NCBI GenBank assembly: GCA_007692755.1
Contig: REBL01000132.1
Coordinates: 20,673 to 84,672, forward strand
From: Nodularia sp. (in: cyanobacteria)
Lineage (GTDB): Bacteria; Cyanobacteriota; Cyanobacteriia; Cyanobacteriales; Nostocaceae
Direction: 5' to 3'
DNA: 64,000 nucleotides
Below, piece by piece: positions 49,559 through 59,823 of the stretch; positions within the stretch are counted from its first letter, which is position 1, and each line of letters begins with the position of its first letter. The notes under the pieces are model-generated. The model was not told the origin of the DNA. It saw only the letters and a program-made list of their open reading frames with translations, and did not search any database. Made by a program: the position numbers and the translations under genes.

Positions 49559-52540
49559 GTGGTATTACAAGTAGAAACCAGCACATATGAAGCTAAAACT
49601 CAAGAAGTTGCTAAACAGCTGCTCTCAGCTACCCAAGAAAATCGTTCGTTTTTAGGTTCCCTACGCGACCAGATGCGCTGGGATGATAAATTACTCGCTT
49701 GGGCGATGAGTAACCCTGGTTTACGGGTGCAACTATTTCGGTTTATTGATACATTACCCGCTTTACAAAATAAAGCAGAAATTGCCGCACATTTACAAGA
49801 ATATTTAGGAGAAGAATCTGTAGAGTTACCCTCAGCTTTAAAGGGGATGCTGAATTTTGCTAACCCTGATTCTATGCCCGGACAAGTTGCAGCCACTACT
49901 GTTTCTACAGCGGTGGAAACTTTAGCACATAAATATATTTCTGGGGAGAACATTAAACAAGTCATTAAAACAGTTGAAAGACTGCGAAAAGATAAAATGG
50001 CTTTCACTATTGATTTACTTGGTGAAGCGGTAATTACTGAGGCAGAAGCGCAGTCTTATCTAGAACGCTATCTAGAATTAATGCAACAATTGGTGGAAGC
50101 ATCAAAGAATTGGGCGGTAATTCCAGCTATTGATCAAGCAGATGGTGAACCTCTCCCAAAAGTCCAGGTTTCTGTGAAGTTAACCGCGTTTTATTCCCAA
50201 TTTGACCCATTAGATGCTCAGGGTAGTGAGGAGAGAGTTAGCGATCGCATTCGTATTTTATTACGTCGGGCGCAGGAATTAGGCGCATCTGTGCATTTTG
50301 ATATGGAACAGTACGCTTACAAAGATTTAACTCTGAATATTCTCCAAAAGTTGTTGCTGGAAGATGAGTTTAGACAACGTACTGATATTGGGGTGACTAT
50401 CCAAGCATATCTGCGTGATAGCGAAGAGGATGCTAAAAACCTGATTTCTTGGTTGAAACAGCGCGGTTATCCTCTCACAGTCCGGTTGGTGAAGGGCGCA
50501 TATTGGGATCAGGAAACGATTAAGGCGGAACAAAAGCACTGGAAACAGCCAGTTTATAACGATAAGGCGGCTACAGATGCCAATTTTGAAACTATTACTC
50601 AGTTGTTGTTAGAAAATCACCAATATGTGTATGCTGCTATTGGTAGTCATAATGTGCGATCGCAGGCTCGTGCAATTGCTATAGCGCAAAGTTTAAATGT
50701 CCCTCGTCGTCACTTTGAAATGCAAGTGTTGTATGGGATGGGGGATAAGTTGGCGAAGGCTTTGGTTGATCAGGGTTATCGCGTGAGAGTTTATTGTCCT
50801 TATGGTGAGTTGTTACCAGGGATGGCTTATTTGATTCGGCGGTTGTTGGAAAATACGGCTAATAGTTCGTTTTTACGGCAAAATTTGGAGAATAGACCGA
50901 TTGAGGAGTTGTTGGCGGCTCCGAATATGGAGTTGTCTCACGCAAAGGCGCAAAGGCGCAGAGAGGAAGGGGAGTTTGTTGGGGCGGCGGATACGGATTA
51001 TGCGGCGGAGGAGGTCAGAAAGATGTCTGCTGAGGCTTTTGCATTGGTTCGTCAACAGTTGGGTCGGACTTATTTACCTTTGGTGAATGGGGAGTATGTG
51101 AATACTGCGGAGTTTGTTGATTCGCTGAATCCTTCTAATTTTAGTGAGGTGGTGGGTAAGGTTGGTTTGATGAGTGTGGAACAGGCGGAACAGGCGATGC
51201 AGGCTGCGAAGGCGGCTTTTCCTGGTTGGAAGAAAACGCCTGTGCAGCAACGGGCTGGGATTCTCAGGAAGGCGGCTGATTTGATGGAAAAACGTCGGGC
51301 TGAACTTTCGGCTTGGATTGTTTTGGAGGTGGGTAAACCTGTTAAGGAAGCAGATGGGGAGGTTTCTGAGGCGATAGATTTTTGTCTCTATTATGCTGAT
51401 GAAATGGAACGCCTGGATGCAGGTGTAATCTATGACGTAGCAGGGGAAACTAATCGTTATATTTACCAAGCCAGGGGAATCGCTGTGGTGATTTCTCCTT
51501 GGAATTTTCCTTTAGCGATCGCCTGTGGAATGACTGTTGCCGCTTTGGTTGCCGGGAATTGTACTTTGCTCAAACCTGCGGAAACATCTTCTGTAATTAC
51601 TGCTAAACTTACAGAAATATTGGTTGAGGCTGGCATCCCTAAAGGTGTTTTTCAATACGTCCCTGGTAAGGGTTCCGAAGTTGGGGCTTACTTGGTAAAT
51701 CATGCTGATACTCACATTATTGCTTTTACTGGTTCTCAGGAAGTGGGTTGTCGTATTTACGCCGAAGCCGCAACGCTGAAACCTGGACAAAAGCATCTGA
51801 AGCGGGTAATTGCGGAAATGGGGGGTAAGAATGCGATTATTGTGGATGAAAGTGCTGATTTAGACCAAGCCGTGGTCGGGGTAGTACAGTCAGCCTTTGG
51901 TTACAGTGGGCAAAAGTGTTCTGCCTGTTCGCGGGTAATTGTCCTGTCACCGGTATATGATGCTTTTGTGCGGCGATTGGTAGAGGCGACGAAATCTTTA
52001 AATATTGGGGAGGCGGAGTTACCCAGTACCCAAGTTGGTCCAGTCATTGATGCTAGAGCGCGCGATCGCATCCTGGAGTATATTCAGAAGGGTAAGGCTG
52101 AAGCACAAGTAGCACTGGAATTAACAGCACCCGCACAGGGGTATTATATCGGCCCAGTCATCTTTAGTGAAGTAGCAGCCGATGCCACCATTGCCCAGCA
52201 AGAAATATTTGGCCCAGTGTTAGCTGTGACGAGAGTGAAGGATTTTGCTGAAGCTTTAGCAGTGGCTAATGGGACTAACTATGCTTTAACTGGGGGGCTT
52301 TATTCTAGAACGCCTTCCCACATTCAGCAAGCACAGACAGATTTTGAAGTCGGGAATGTGTATATTAACCGCAATATTACGGGTGCAATTGTTGCTAGAC
52401 AACCTTTTGGCGGTTACAAACTTTCTGGTGTGGGTTCTAAGGCTGGAGGCCCTGATTATCTTCTGCAATTCTTAGAACCACGCACGGTTACAGAAAATAT
52501 TCAGCGTCAAGGTTTTGCACCAATTGAAGGCGCGGAATAA
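49559..52540 (+). CDS. putA: Bifunctional proline dehydrogenase / L-glutamate gamma-semialdehyde dehydrogenase, GTG start
   Basis: N-terminal PRODH domain (VSVKLTAFYSQFDP, VRLVKGAYWDQE) fused to ALDH (ISPWNFPLAIACGM, FTGSQEVG, GQKCSACSRV). Confidence 0.92.
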   Translation: MVLQVETSTYEAKTQEVAKQLLSATQENRSFLGSLRDQMRWDDKLLAWAMSNPGLRVQLFRFIDTLPALQNKAEIAAHLQEYLGEESVELPSALKGMLNFANPDSMPGQVAATTVSTAVETLAHKYISGENIKQVIKTVERLRKDKMAFTIDLLGEAVITEAEAQSYLERYLELMQQLVEASKNWAVIPAIDQADGEPLPKVQVSVKLTAFYSQFDPLDAQGSEERVSDRIRILLRRAQELGASVHFDMEQYAYKDLTLNILQKLLLEDEFRQRTDIGVTIQAYLRDSEEDAKNLISWLKQRGYPLTVRLVKGAYWDQETIKAEQKHWKQPVYNDKAATDANFETITQLLLENHQYVYAAIGSHNVRSQARAIAIAQSLNVPRRHFEMQVLYGMGDKLAKALVDQGYRVRVYCPYGELLPGMAYLIRRLLENTANSSFLRQNLENRPIEELLAAPNMELSHAKAQRRREEGEFVGAADTDYAAEEVRKMSAEAFALVRQQLGRTYLPLVNGEYVNTAEFVDSLNPSNFSEVVGKVGLMSVEQAEQAMQAAKAAFPGWKKTPVQQRAGILRKAADLMEKRRAELSAWIVLEVGKPVKEADGEVSEAIDFCLYYADEMERLDAGVIYDVAGETNRYIYQARGIAVVISPWNFPLAIACGMTVAALVAGNCTLLKPAETSSVITAKLTEILVEAGIPKGVFQYVPGKGSEVGAYLVNHADTHIIAFTGSQEVGCRIYAEAATLKPGQKHLKRVIAEMGGKNAIIVDESADLDQAVVGVVQSAFGYSGQKCSACSRVIVLSPVYDAFVRRLVEATKSLNIGEAELPSTQVGPVIDARARDRILEYIQKGKAEAQVALELTAPAQGYYIGPVIFSEVAADATIAQQEIFGPVLAVTRVKDFAEALAVANGTNYALTGGLYSRTPSHIQQAQTDFEVGNVYINRNITGAIVARQPFGGYKLSGVGSKAGGPDYLLQFLEPRTVTENIQRQGFAPIEGAE
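50938..50975 (+). repeat. GCGCAAAGGCGCAGAGAGG-type dispersed repeat embedded in putA coding sequence
   Basis: cacgcaaaggcgcaaaggcgcagagaggaagg encodes SHAKAQRRREEG; aggcgcagagag recurs intergenically near 63,830. Confidence 0.65.
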
Positions 52541-52595
52541 AACCAAATCTTATCGGCGTTTATCGGCGTTCAATATCAATTAGTCAATTTTTTTT

Positions 52596-52740
52596 AACGA
52601 ACCGCCAAGTACGCAAAGAACGCAAAGGGAAGAAAGAAAAGGAAAAGAAATGCTTAATTTGACTGTATTGACTAGGACTTACGCAAAAACTCTCTGAAAC
52701 CCTCTTTCCTTCGTGTCCTTCGTGTCCTTTGCGGTTCGTT
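52596..52740. repeat. Inverted repeat between convergent putA and DUF423 gene
   Basis: aacgaaccgc...acgcaaagaacgcaaagg opposite cctttgcggttcgtt after cttcgtgtccttcgtgtcc. Confidence 0.55.
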
Positions 52741-52743
52741 TCC

Positions 52744-53124
52744 TCAAAATTTCAAACCCCAAGCTGCAAAAGCCAAAGTCCCCCAACCAATGAGAAAAGC
52801 TACACCACCCAAAGGCGTAATTGCACCCAAGTATTTCAAACCAGTTAAACTCAGGGCGTACAAACTACCTGAAAAAATCGCAATACCAACGATAAATAAC
52901 CACCCAGTAGCTACTAACATCGGTTGAGGCGATTCTGTACGACTAATCAATAAAGCTACTAGCAAAAGTGCCAAAGCATGATACATTTGATAACGTGCGC
53001 CAGTATCGAAAATTTCAAGCGATCGCTCACTAATTTTTTCTTTCAATGCATGAGCAGCGAAAGCACCTGCGGCTACAGATAAACCGCCTAAAACGGCAGC
53101 TATACTGACAAATATTTGTGCCAT
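52744..53124 (-). CDS. DUF423 family membrane protein
   Basis: LGGLSVAAGAFAAHALKEKISERSLEIFDTGARYQMYHALALL. Confidence 0.9.
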   Translation of the reverse strand: MAQIFVSIAAVLGGLSVAAGAFAAHALKEKISERSLEIFDTGARYQMYHALALLLVALLISRTESPQPMLVATGWLFIVGIAIFSGSLYALSLTGLKYLGAITPLGGVAFLIGWGTLAFAAWGLKF

Positions 53125-53142
53125 TCCTAATTAGAATTGATT

Positions 53143-53631
53143 CTAGATGTCAAAATGATATGATACAGCCCCTTTTTCACTCACTTGAAAATCAGCATTG
53201 AATTCTTTAGCTTTCATATCTAAATACTCTTGTGCGTCTGCTGCTGGTAGTTGACAATTCATCGCCAAACCTAACACAGTGACGCGCCCGTTATTTTCTT
53301 GCAGCATCTGATAGAAATTCGATTGTAGGCGATCGCTTAGTTGTTTCTGTTGTGCTTTTTTCTCATTCTTGCTTTGACGATACAATCCTAAGCTTAACCA
53401 ACCGCCTAATACCATTGTCGGTACACCGTATATTATACCATTTCTGGCAATATTTTCAAAGAGATAACGAGCGGGTTCATTGGAAAAATCCTTGACTACA
53501 GCCTCATTGTATCCTGTGGAAATGGGCTTGGTTATAGAATTTTTCTGATTTGTGGCTGAAACTGATAGTGTCAAAAACATGAATCCCAGCATTAATAGCC
53601 AACCCGCAGCCAATTTTTCAGCAGTCTTCAT
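53143..53631 (-). CDS. Hypothetical membrane protein, paralogue A
   Basis: C-terminus FYQMLQENNGRVTVLGLAMNCQLPAADAQEYLDMKAKEFNADFQVSEKGAVSYHFDI matches the adjacent ORF. Confidence 0.7.
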   Translation of the reverse strand: MKTAEKLAAGWLLMLGFMFLTLSVSATNQKNSITKPISTGYNEAVVKDFSNEPARYLFENIARNGIIYGVPTMVLGGWLSLGLYRQSKNEKKAQQKQLSDRLQSNFYQMLQENNGRVTVLGLAMNCQLPAADAQEYLDMKAKEFNADFQVSEKGAVSYHFDI

Positions 53632-53702
53632 AATTTCACATCAGATTTTAAACTTTGCTTGCGATTCTAACCTGACTTATCCAAAGCTTCCATTAAAAAC
53701 AG

Positions 53703-54125
53703 CTAAATATGAAATAGGTAAATAATATCACCTTGTTCACTGGGTTCAAAAGAGGCGTTGAATTCTTGGGATTTCTGATTTAAATATTCTTTGGCTTGTT
53801 TTCCAGGTAGCTTTGCTGCCATTGCCAACTGTAAAACATTAATTTTACCATGATTGGCTTGCAGGATTTGATAAAAAGTAGAGTCCAGGCGATCGCTTAA
53901 CTCTTTTTCATGTCTCCGGCGCAAACCCCAAAACATATATCCTCCGCCTGCGGTGAATGGTACACCTAAAACTATTCCTGTAAAAACCGTATTTTTTGCC
54001 TCTTCTTTCTGTTCTGGACTGTTATTTTCGGCGTTTAATTCAGATAACGTGCCAAAGCTAGCTATCAAAAATAACAATCCCAAAGAAAGCATCAATCCAC
54101 CACAGACTTTTTTAATAAGTTTCAT
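53703..54125 (-). CDS. Hypothetical membrane protein, paralogue B
   Basis: C-terminus FYQILQANHGKINVLQLAMAAKLPGKQAKEYLNQKSQEFNASFEPSEQGDIIYLFHI. Confidence 0.7.
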   Translation of the reverse strand: MKLIKKVCGGLMLSLGLLFLIASFGTLSELNAENNSPEQKEEAKNTVFTGIVLGVPFTAGGGYMFWGLRRRHEKELSDRLDSTFYQILQANHGKINVLQLAMAAKLPGKQAKEYLNQKSQEFNASFEPSEQGDIIYLFHI

Positions 54126-54169
54126 AATTGCGACAAAGGCTATTTAAGTACCTTGCCGCAATTTTAATC

Positions 54170-54856
54170 TTATTTGCGCGTAGCTTCCAGTAAACGCGAG
54201 TAATAAAAACGAGTTTTTGTCATCTCTTGGCGTTGTACCGAAAAGCCATTACTTTCCAGGATTTTCACCACATCAGCCTCACGGTGAAGATAGGCGCGAG
54301 TGGCTTTACTTGGCCCAGGAAAGAAACTGCCAATTTTCTTGAGTATACTCAAAGCACAAGTTTTGGGTGCAAAACTCATAATTACCCTTGATTCTGCCAA
54401 AGAACAAAGGTGAGAAACCATCTCATCGGCTTTTTCTTGGGGGTAGTGAATCAGAACATCTAAGCAAATAACCGTATGGTAGCTACCACTCAAAGATTCC
54501 AAATCCTGGACAGCAAAAGTGGTATTTTCGGAATTCTCCAAGGTTGCTAAAGCTCTATCCTTGGCTTCTGTGACCATTTTTTCCGAAATATCACTGGCAT
54601 AGATTTTAGCACCATCTGCGGCCAAGGGGATGCTCAGACTACCCACACCACAACCAGCATCGCAAATTGATAACTCTGGTAAATTACCATCATCCTTCAG
54701 CCAGCCAATAACTGTATCTACGGTTTGCTGGTGTCCCGTGCGGATATCTAACTGGACTTTGTTGACCTCGCCATCGCCGTAAATTCGCCGCCAGCGGTCA
54801 AAACCTGTGGAATTAAAATACTCGCGAACAATCGTTTTATCGTCAGCTACGTTCAT
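54170..54856 (-). CDS. bchM: Magnesium protoporphyrin IX methyltransferase
   Basis: REYFNSTGFDRWRRIYGDGEVNKVQLDIRTGHQQTVDTVIGWL, CDAGCGVGSLSIPLA. Confidence 0.93.
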   Translation of the reverse strand: MNVADDKTIVREYFNSTGFDRWRRIYGDGEVNKVQLDIRTGHQQTVDTVIGWLKDDGNLPELSICDAGCGVGSLSIPLAADGAKIYASDISEKMVTEAKDRALATLENSENTTFAVQDLESLSGSYHTVICLDVLIHYPQEKADEMVSHLCSLAESRVIMSFAPKTCALSILKKIGSFFPGPSKATRAYLHREADVVKILESNGFSVQRQEMTKTRFYYSRLLEATRK

Positions 54857-55281
54857 AAACTTAAATCTTTAAGTGTTCCCAATGCTTAAAATTATCATTA
54901 ATAGCAACCGTTAAGAATACTCTGACATATTTTTTTTCAAGAGTTTTTCTCTCACTCACGGCATACTAACTAATTATAGATAATACCTTAGTGAGCTTGG
55001 TATTTATCAATTTAAGAGTTAAAATCTAATTTCTAAACTTGGTCATCTCAAATAAACTCCTGTTCAGTAAAAAACTCAGCAATTACTAGGAATTTTCATC
55101 TAGATTTTTTTGGCTTTCACTCATATTACTGATTAATTTCCATTTTTTTGCTTTTTTAGCATTTTTGTTTAAAATACAATTGCGGTAGTTATGCTGTAAA
55201 TCGTTTACTTTTTAGCAATTACTAAATATGTATATTTATTATACATTAGTTTATTTGTTCATTTAGCTTTATTCATTACCA

Positions 55282-57360
55282 ATGACATCAAACTTACTAG
55301 ACAGTCCCATTATTCAGTTTACAATTCTCCTGACAGTAATTTTTACTGTCCCTCCTATATTCGAGCGACTACGGATACCTGGATTAGTGGGTTTGCTGGT
55401 AGCAGGTGTGGTGTTAGGGCAAAATGGGTTAAAGCTTTTAGACACTAACTCGGAAACAGTCAAACTGCTTTCAGATATTGGCAAAGTTTATTTAATGTTT
55501 GTTGCCGGGTTAGAAATCGATCTGGGACAGTTTCGCAAAACTAAAAATCGCTCAATCGTCTTTGGAATGCTCACATTCTTAGTGCCATTAATTGCTGGTA
55601 TATGTGTGGGGAGATTGTTTGATTTTGGTTGGAATGCTTCTGTTTTGATTGGTTCTTTACTAGCTTCCCATACTCTCTTGGCATATCCCATCGTCAGTCG
55701 TCTAGGAGTTGTGATGAATGAAGCTGTTACTGTTACAGTAGGGGCGACAATTTTTACTGATACAGGTGCTTTATTAGTCCTAGCAATTTGTGTGGGAATT
55801 CATGGGGGAGAATTTTCCGCCCTGAGTTTAGTAACTTTATTAGGTGGATTAGCAATTTATTCTGTGATTGTCCTCTTTGGCTTCGATTGGGCAGGGAAAG
55901 AATTTTTTCGCCGTTCAGGAGATGAACAAAGTAACCAATTTTTATTCATTTTACTAGCTTTATTTCTAGCATCTGTGGGAGCGCAGATAGTTGGAGTTGA
56001 AAAAATTGTTGGGGCATTTTTAGCAGGTTTAGCAGTCAATGATGTTGTGGGACGCAGCCCAGTTAAAGAAAAAATTGAGTTTATGGGCAGCGTTTTATTT
56101 ATCCCTTGTTTCTTTGTAGATATGGGACTGTTAATTAATATCCCGGCTTTTATCCAAACCCTCAGTTCAATTTGGCTAACAGTGGTAATTCTAGTAGCTT
56201 TGATTTCTAGCAAATTTATAGCGACATTTTTAACCAAGCTAATTTACCGCTACAACACTGCACAAATGCTCACAATGTGGTCGTTATCACTGCCACAGGT
56301 AGCAGCTACATTAGCAGCAGCTTTGGTTGCCTATCAAACTTTAAATCCGGCTGGTGAAAGGCTAATTAGTGAAGGTGTTTTAAATAGCGTGATTGTCCTC
56401 ATGCTAGTTACTTCCATTATGGGGCCATTAATTACAGCCAGATTTGCCGCGTTATTACAAATGCCCCAGACAGATTTTGAAACAGAAAGTCTTTCAACTT
56501 GGTGGGAAAGTCATGAAGGACAGCCCTTAGAAGAAACTCAGAATTTATTCACTGTCTTAGTCCCAATATATAACTCTAAAACCCAGCGTTATTTGATTGA
56601 GATGGCAGCCTTAATAGCTCAACATGAATCTGGAAGAATTTTGTCATTAGCGATTACCAAAGCCCATGTTCACATGGATGACCCACAATTAGGAATATCA
56701 CTAGAGCAAAGTCAGCAAAGATTGAAAGCAGCTAAGGAAATCAGTCAAGAATTTGATGTCAAAGTTTCCGGTGCAATTCGCATTGATGATGATATAGCTT
56801 TGGCAATTAGCCGCACCAGTCGAGAACAAAATGCTAGTTTAGTCGTCATGGGTTGGTCTAGAACCACAGGTTTACGCGCCCGTTTATTTGGTAATGTAAT
56901 TGATAGCGTTTTTTGGTCTTCTCACTGTCCGGTTGCAGTCACACGCTTAGTTAGTAGTCCCAAAACAATCCAGAGAATTATTGTGCCAATTGGAGATTTA
57001 AGACCTCAAACCATCAGCGCTTGGCGATTTGCGGAAATGTTAGCTGATGTGAATAAAGCGGAGGTTGTACTATTACACGTATCTAATAGCAAAACTCCTT
57101 CTAATTTAGTAGAACAATTTACAACTCAGTTGTCTGAATTTGTTGCTAAAAGTCAGTTACAGGTGAATACAAATATTCAAATTATTATCGATGATGATGT
57201 TGCTAAAGCCATAGTTAGGGAAGCTCAAGCCTTTGATTTAGCTGTGTTACGTTCTGTCCGTTATCGTACCACAGGCGGGTTAGCCGTCAGCCAAGTCACA
57301 ACTCAAGTAATTGAAGAATTAACAGGTTCTATTGTTTTACTGGGAGAGGCGCATCTTTAA
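55282..57360 (+). CDS. CPA2-type cation:proton antiporter with C-terminal universal stress-like domains
   Basis: Multiple TM segments, GLVGLLVAGVVLGQNGL; C-terminal MGWSRTTGLRARLFGNVIDSV. Confidence 0.88.
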   Translation: MTSNLLDSPIIQFTILLTVIFTVPPIFERLRIPGLVGLLVAGVVLGQNGLKLLDTNSETVKLLSDIGKVYLMFVAGLEIDLGQFRKTKNRSIVFGMLTFLVPLIAGICVGRLFDFGWNASVLIGSLLASHTLLAYPIVSRLGVVMNEAVTVTVGATIFTDTGALLVLAICVGIHGGEFSALSLVTLLGGLAIYSVIVLFGFDWAGKEFFRRSGDEQSNQFLFILLALFLASVGAQIVGVEKIVGAFLAGLAVNDVVGRSPVKEKIEFMGSVLFIPCFFVDMGLLINIPAFIQTLSSIWLTVVILVALISSKFIATFLTKLIYRYNTAQMLTMWSLSLPQVAATLAAALVAYQTLNPAGERLISEGVLNSVIVLMLVTSIMGPLITARFAALLQMPQTDFETESLSTWWESHEGQPLEETQNLFTVLVPIYNSKTQRYLIEMAALIAQHESGRILSLAITKAHVHMDDPQLGISLEQSQQRLKAAKEISQEFDVKVSGAIRIDDDIALAISRTSREQNASLVVMGWSRTTGLRARLFGNVIDSVFWSSHCPVAVTRLVSSPKTIQRIIVPIGDLRPQTISAWRFAEMLADVNKAEVVLLHVSNSKTPSNLVEQFTTQLSEFVAKSQLQVNTNIQIIIDDDVAKAIVREAQAFDLAVLRSVRYRTTGGLAVSQVTTQVIEELTGSIVLLGEAHL

Positions 57361-57404
57361 ATTTTAAACAACTTTTAATTTTGAATGTATTTATGCCCAA
57401 GAAT

Positions 57405-58568
57405 TCAGTTAAATAATCTTTGCCAAGTGAGTTCTTTCGTGCTTTCATCCCAATGCCAGCGTAACAAATTGGCGGCTGGATTAGAAATAATTTCTGGTAA
57501 ATTCATCGCTTGTCTCGGTGCATTTGTAGCTAAGGCGATCGCACTGTCTAAATCACACACTCCCCACTTCACCAAATTTTGCACTCCCAGCAATAAGGGT
57601 AAAGTTGTCCCTGATAATGTCCCATCAGGTAATCTGGCTGTACCGTTTTTCACTTCAATCTGCCGACTGTCCCAAGGATACACCCCGTCGGGTCGCCCCA
57701 GGGGTGCGAGGGCATCACTTACCAGAAATAGCCCTTGGGCTGCGTTGCTGGCGCGGAGGAGAATTTGCAGCATCGTGGGCGTAACGTGTTCCCCGTCGGC
57801 AATAAAACCACACATCACATCAGAATGGGTAATTGCTGCACCTAATAGTCCCGGTTCGCGGTGATGTAATGGCGGCATAGCGTTGAAAGCATGAGTTACC
57901 ATTGTTGCCCCCTGGTTAAAAGCAGCTTGTGCTTGGGCTGATGTTGCCTGGGAATGCCCTAAACTGACAATTATGCCCAAAGAACGCAAATATGGGATTA
58001 CTTCCCCGTTAGTGTCTAATTCTGGGGCTAAGGTAATTACTTTTACAATATGGGCATAATCACCCAAAACTCTTTTGACTTGATCAATTGTCAGAGGTAA
58101 CAAATATTCGGCTGGGTGTGCGCCCCGCTTTTGGTAGTTTAAAAATGGCCCTTCTAAATGTACCCCCAGAATCTTTGCACCTATTTTTTGAGTGGGGAGA
58201 ATATCTGTAATTATGGCAAGCGATCGCTGTATATTTTCTACTGAGGTGGTAACTAGAGTTGGTAAAAATCCATCCACTCCAACATCCCAGAGAAATTGCG
58301 CTATTTTCGGCATAATATCCGCATTTTCAGCCTTTAAATCCGGGAATGCCAACCCTAACGCCCCGTTAATCTGTAAATCCACACCGCCCAACGAAATCCA
58401 ATCACCAGCAACATCTAGTGAAGACTCACAGCTTGCAACTACCGTACTCATGGGCAATATTTTTTCAATTAGCCCCTGATGGTTAACTGAGATTCTTTGT
58501 AAATCTTGATAACTAGGTACTCGTGCATTGATAATATCTATGGGCTTTTGTGTAGCTTTGGTCATCAC
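57405..58568 (-). CDS. nagA: N-acetylglucosamine-6-phosphate deacetylase
   Basis: GVDLQINGALG, GVHLEGPFLNYQKRGAHP, SLGHSQAT, THAFNAMPPLHHREPG, LVSDALAP. Confidence 0.9.
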   Translation of the reverse strand: MMTKATQKPIDIINARVPSYQDLQRISVNHQGLIEKILPMSTVVASCESSLDVAGDWISLGGVDLQINGALGLAFPDLKAENADIMPKIAQFLWDVGVDGFLPTLVTTSVENIQRSLAIITDILPTQKIGAKILGVHLEGPFLNYQKRGAHPAEYLLPLTIDQVKRVLGDYAHIVKVITLAPELDTNGEVIPYLRSLGIIVSLGHSQATSAQAQAAFNQGATMVTHAFNAMPPLHHREPGLLGAAITHSDVMCGFIADGEHVTPTMLQILLRASNAAQGLFLVSDALAPLGRPDGVYPWDSRQIEVKNGTARLPDGTLSGTTLPLLLGVQNLVKWGVCDLDSAIALATNAPRQAMNLPEIISNPAANLLRWHWDESTKELTWQRLFN

Positions 58569-58610
58569 ATTAAATTAGCCAACATCTAAAATCTAAAATC
58601 TAAAATTAAC

Positions 58611-59132
58611 ATGGCTCCTCTTATCGGTATTATCATGGGCAGCGATTCAGATTTGCCCACCATGAAAGATGCGATCGCAATTTGTGAAGAATTTGGCGTT
58701 GAAGTTGAAGTAGCAATCGTTTCTGCCCATCGGACTCCAGAACACATGGTACAGTATGCCCAACAAGCCCATGCAAGAGGTTTGAAAGTGATTATTGCCG
58801 GGGCGGGCGGTGCAGCCCATCTTCCCGGAATGGTAGCATCTTTAACCCCACTGCCTGTAATTGGCGTTCCCGTAGCTACTCGCAACTTACAAGGAGTTGA
58901 TTCTTTATATTCGATTGTACAGATGCCTGGGGGTATTCCAGTTGCAACAGTGGCAATAGGTAATGCTAAGAATGCTGGACTTTTAGCAGTGCAAATTCTG
59001 GCTACTCAGCAACCAAAATTACTGGAAAAAGTCCAAAAATATCGCCAAAATCTCTCGGAATCGGTAATGGCAAAGCAAGCCAAACTAGAACAACTGGGCT
59101 ATGAAGCATATTTGCAACAAGAATTCTCATAG
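58611..59132 (+). CDS. purE: 5-(carboxyamino)imidazole ribonucleotide mutase
   Basis: [45 protein letters not shown]. Confidence 0.95.
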   Translation: MAPLIGIIMGSDSDLPTMKDAIAICEEFGVEVEVAIVSAHRTPEHMVQYAQQAHARGLKVIIAGAGGAAHLPGMVASLTPLPVIGVPVATRNLQGVDSLYSIVQMPGGIPVATVAIGNAKNAGLLAVQILATQQPKLLEKVQKYRQNLSESVMAKQAKLEQLGYEAYLQQEFS

Positions 59133-59823
59133 CAAAAGGTATTTGTTGGTTTTTGCAGATTCTTCTAGCAGCAAATCAACATGGAAATGTGAGTTGATAG
59201 TAACAATTTATTCATTTTTTTTAGAAAATTTTAATAAACTTCTTGACTTCTTGCTTCCAAAGTCAGAGAATGCTGACAACGCAAAGGATACAGCTTCTTG
59301 CCCAGAATACTTACAGGCTACTACAGGAGTCAAAAAAAATAAAAAAGTATCTGCTAATACAGAACTTTAGTTCAAGTAAATAGAGAATCAGTCAACTTTA
59401 CGGGCAGTTTTACCAAGAATTGCCACATAAATTACTGCAATAATGCCAAGTTTGAGACCTTAACACAAGTAAGTTTGCAGTAATATTTTTTACTCTTTGG
59501 TATATTTTTTACAGTAAAACTGTCAATTTTTAGTATTAGTCATATATCGGGATGACTATTTCTATATCTAAAATTCCAGCGCAAGTGAAGGAGGATTGAC
59601 CGGATCAGAAAGTAGATAATATTTTCTTAATAAATTTATCAAAAAATATTTACAAATGTACCAATAGTTTCTTAAACTCCTATTTGGATTATGATAATTT
59701 TCTGCTTTGTAAACTACTGGTCTGCATGATAAATATCAAAAACCACTGGTTTTAACTTCTGGCATTAGTTTTTGGCTGAATTTGCGGTTTTCTATTCAAG
59801 GTTAAAGGCTGAAATTCAAACTC

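Noticed and set aside
58192-58479. ORF antisense to nagA and similar 60-130 aa ORFs antisense to strong genes
   Set aside because: Complementary-strand shadows of well supported coding sequences without RBS or recognisable domains
59101-59370. 89-aa ORF overlapping the purE 3' end
   Set aside because: Starts inside purE, low complexity, no recognisable domain
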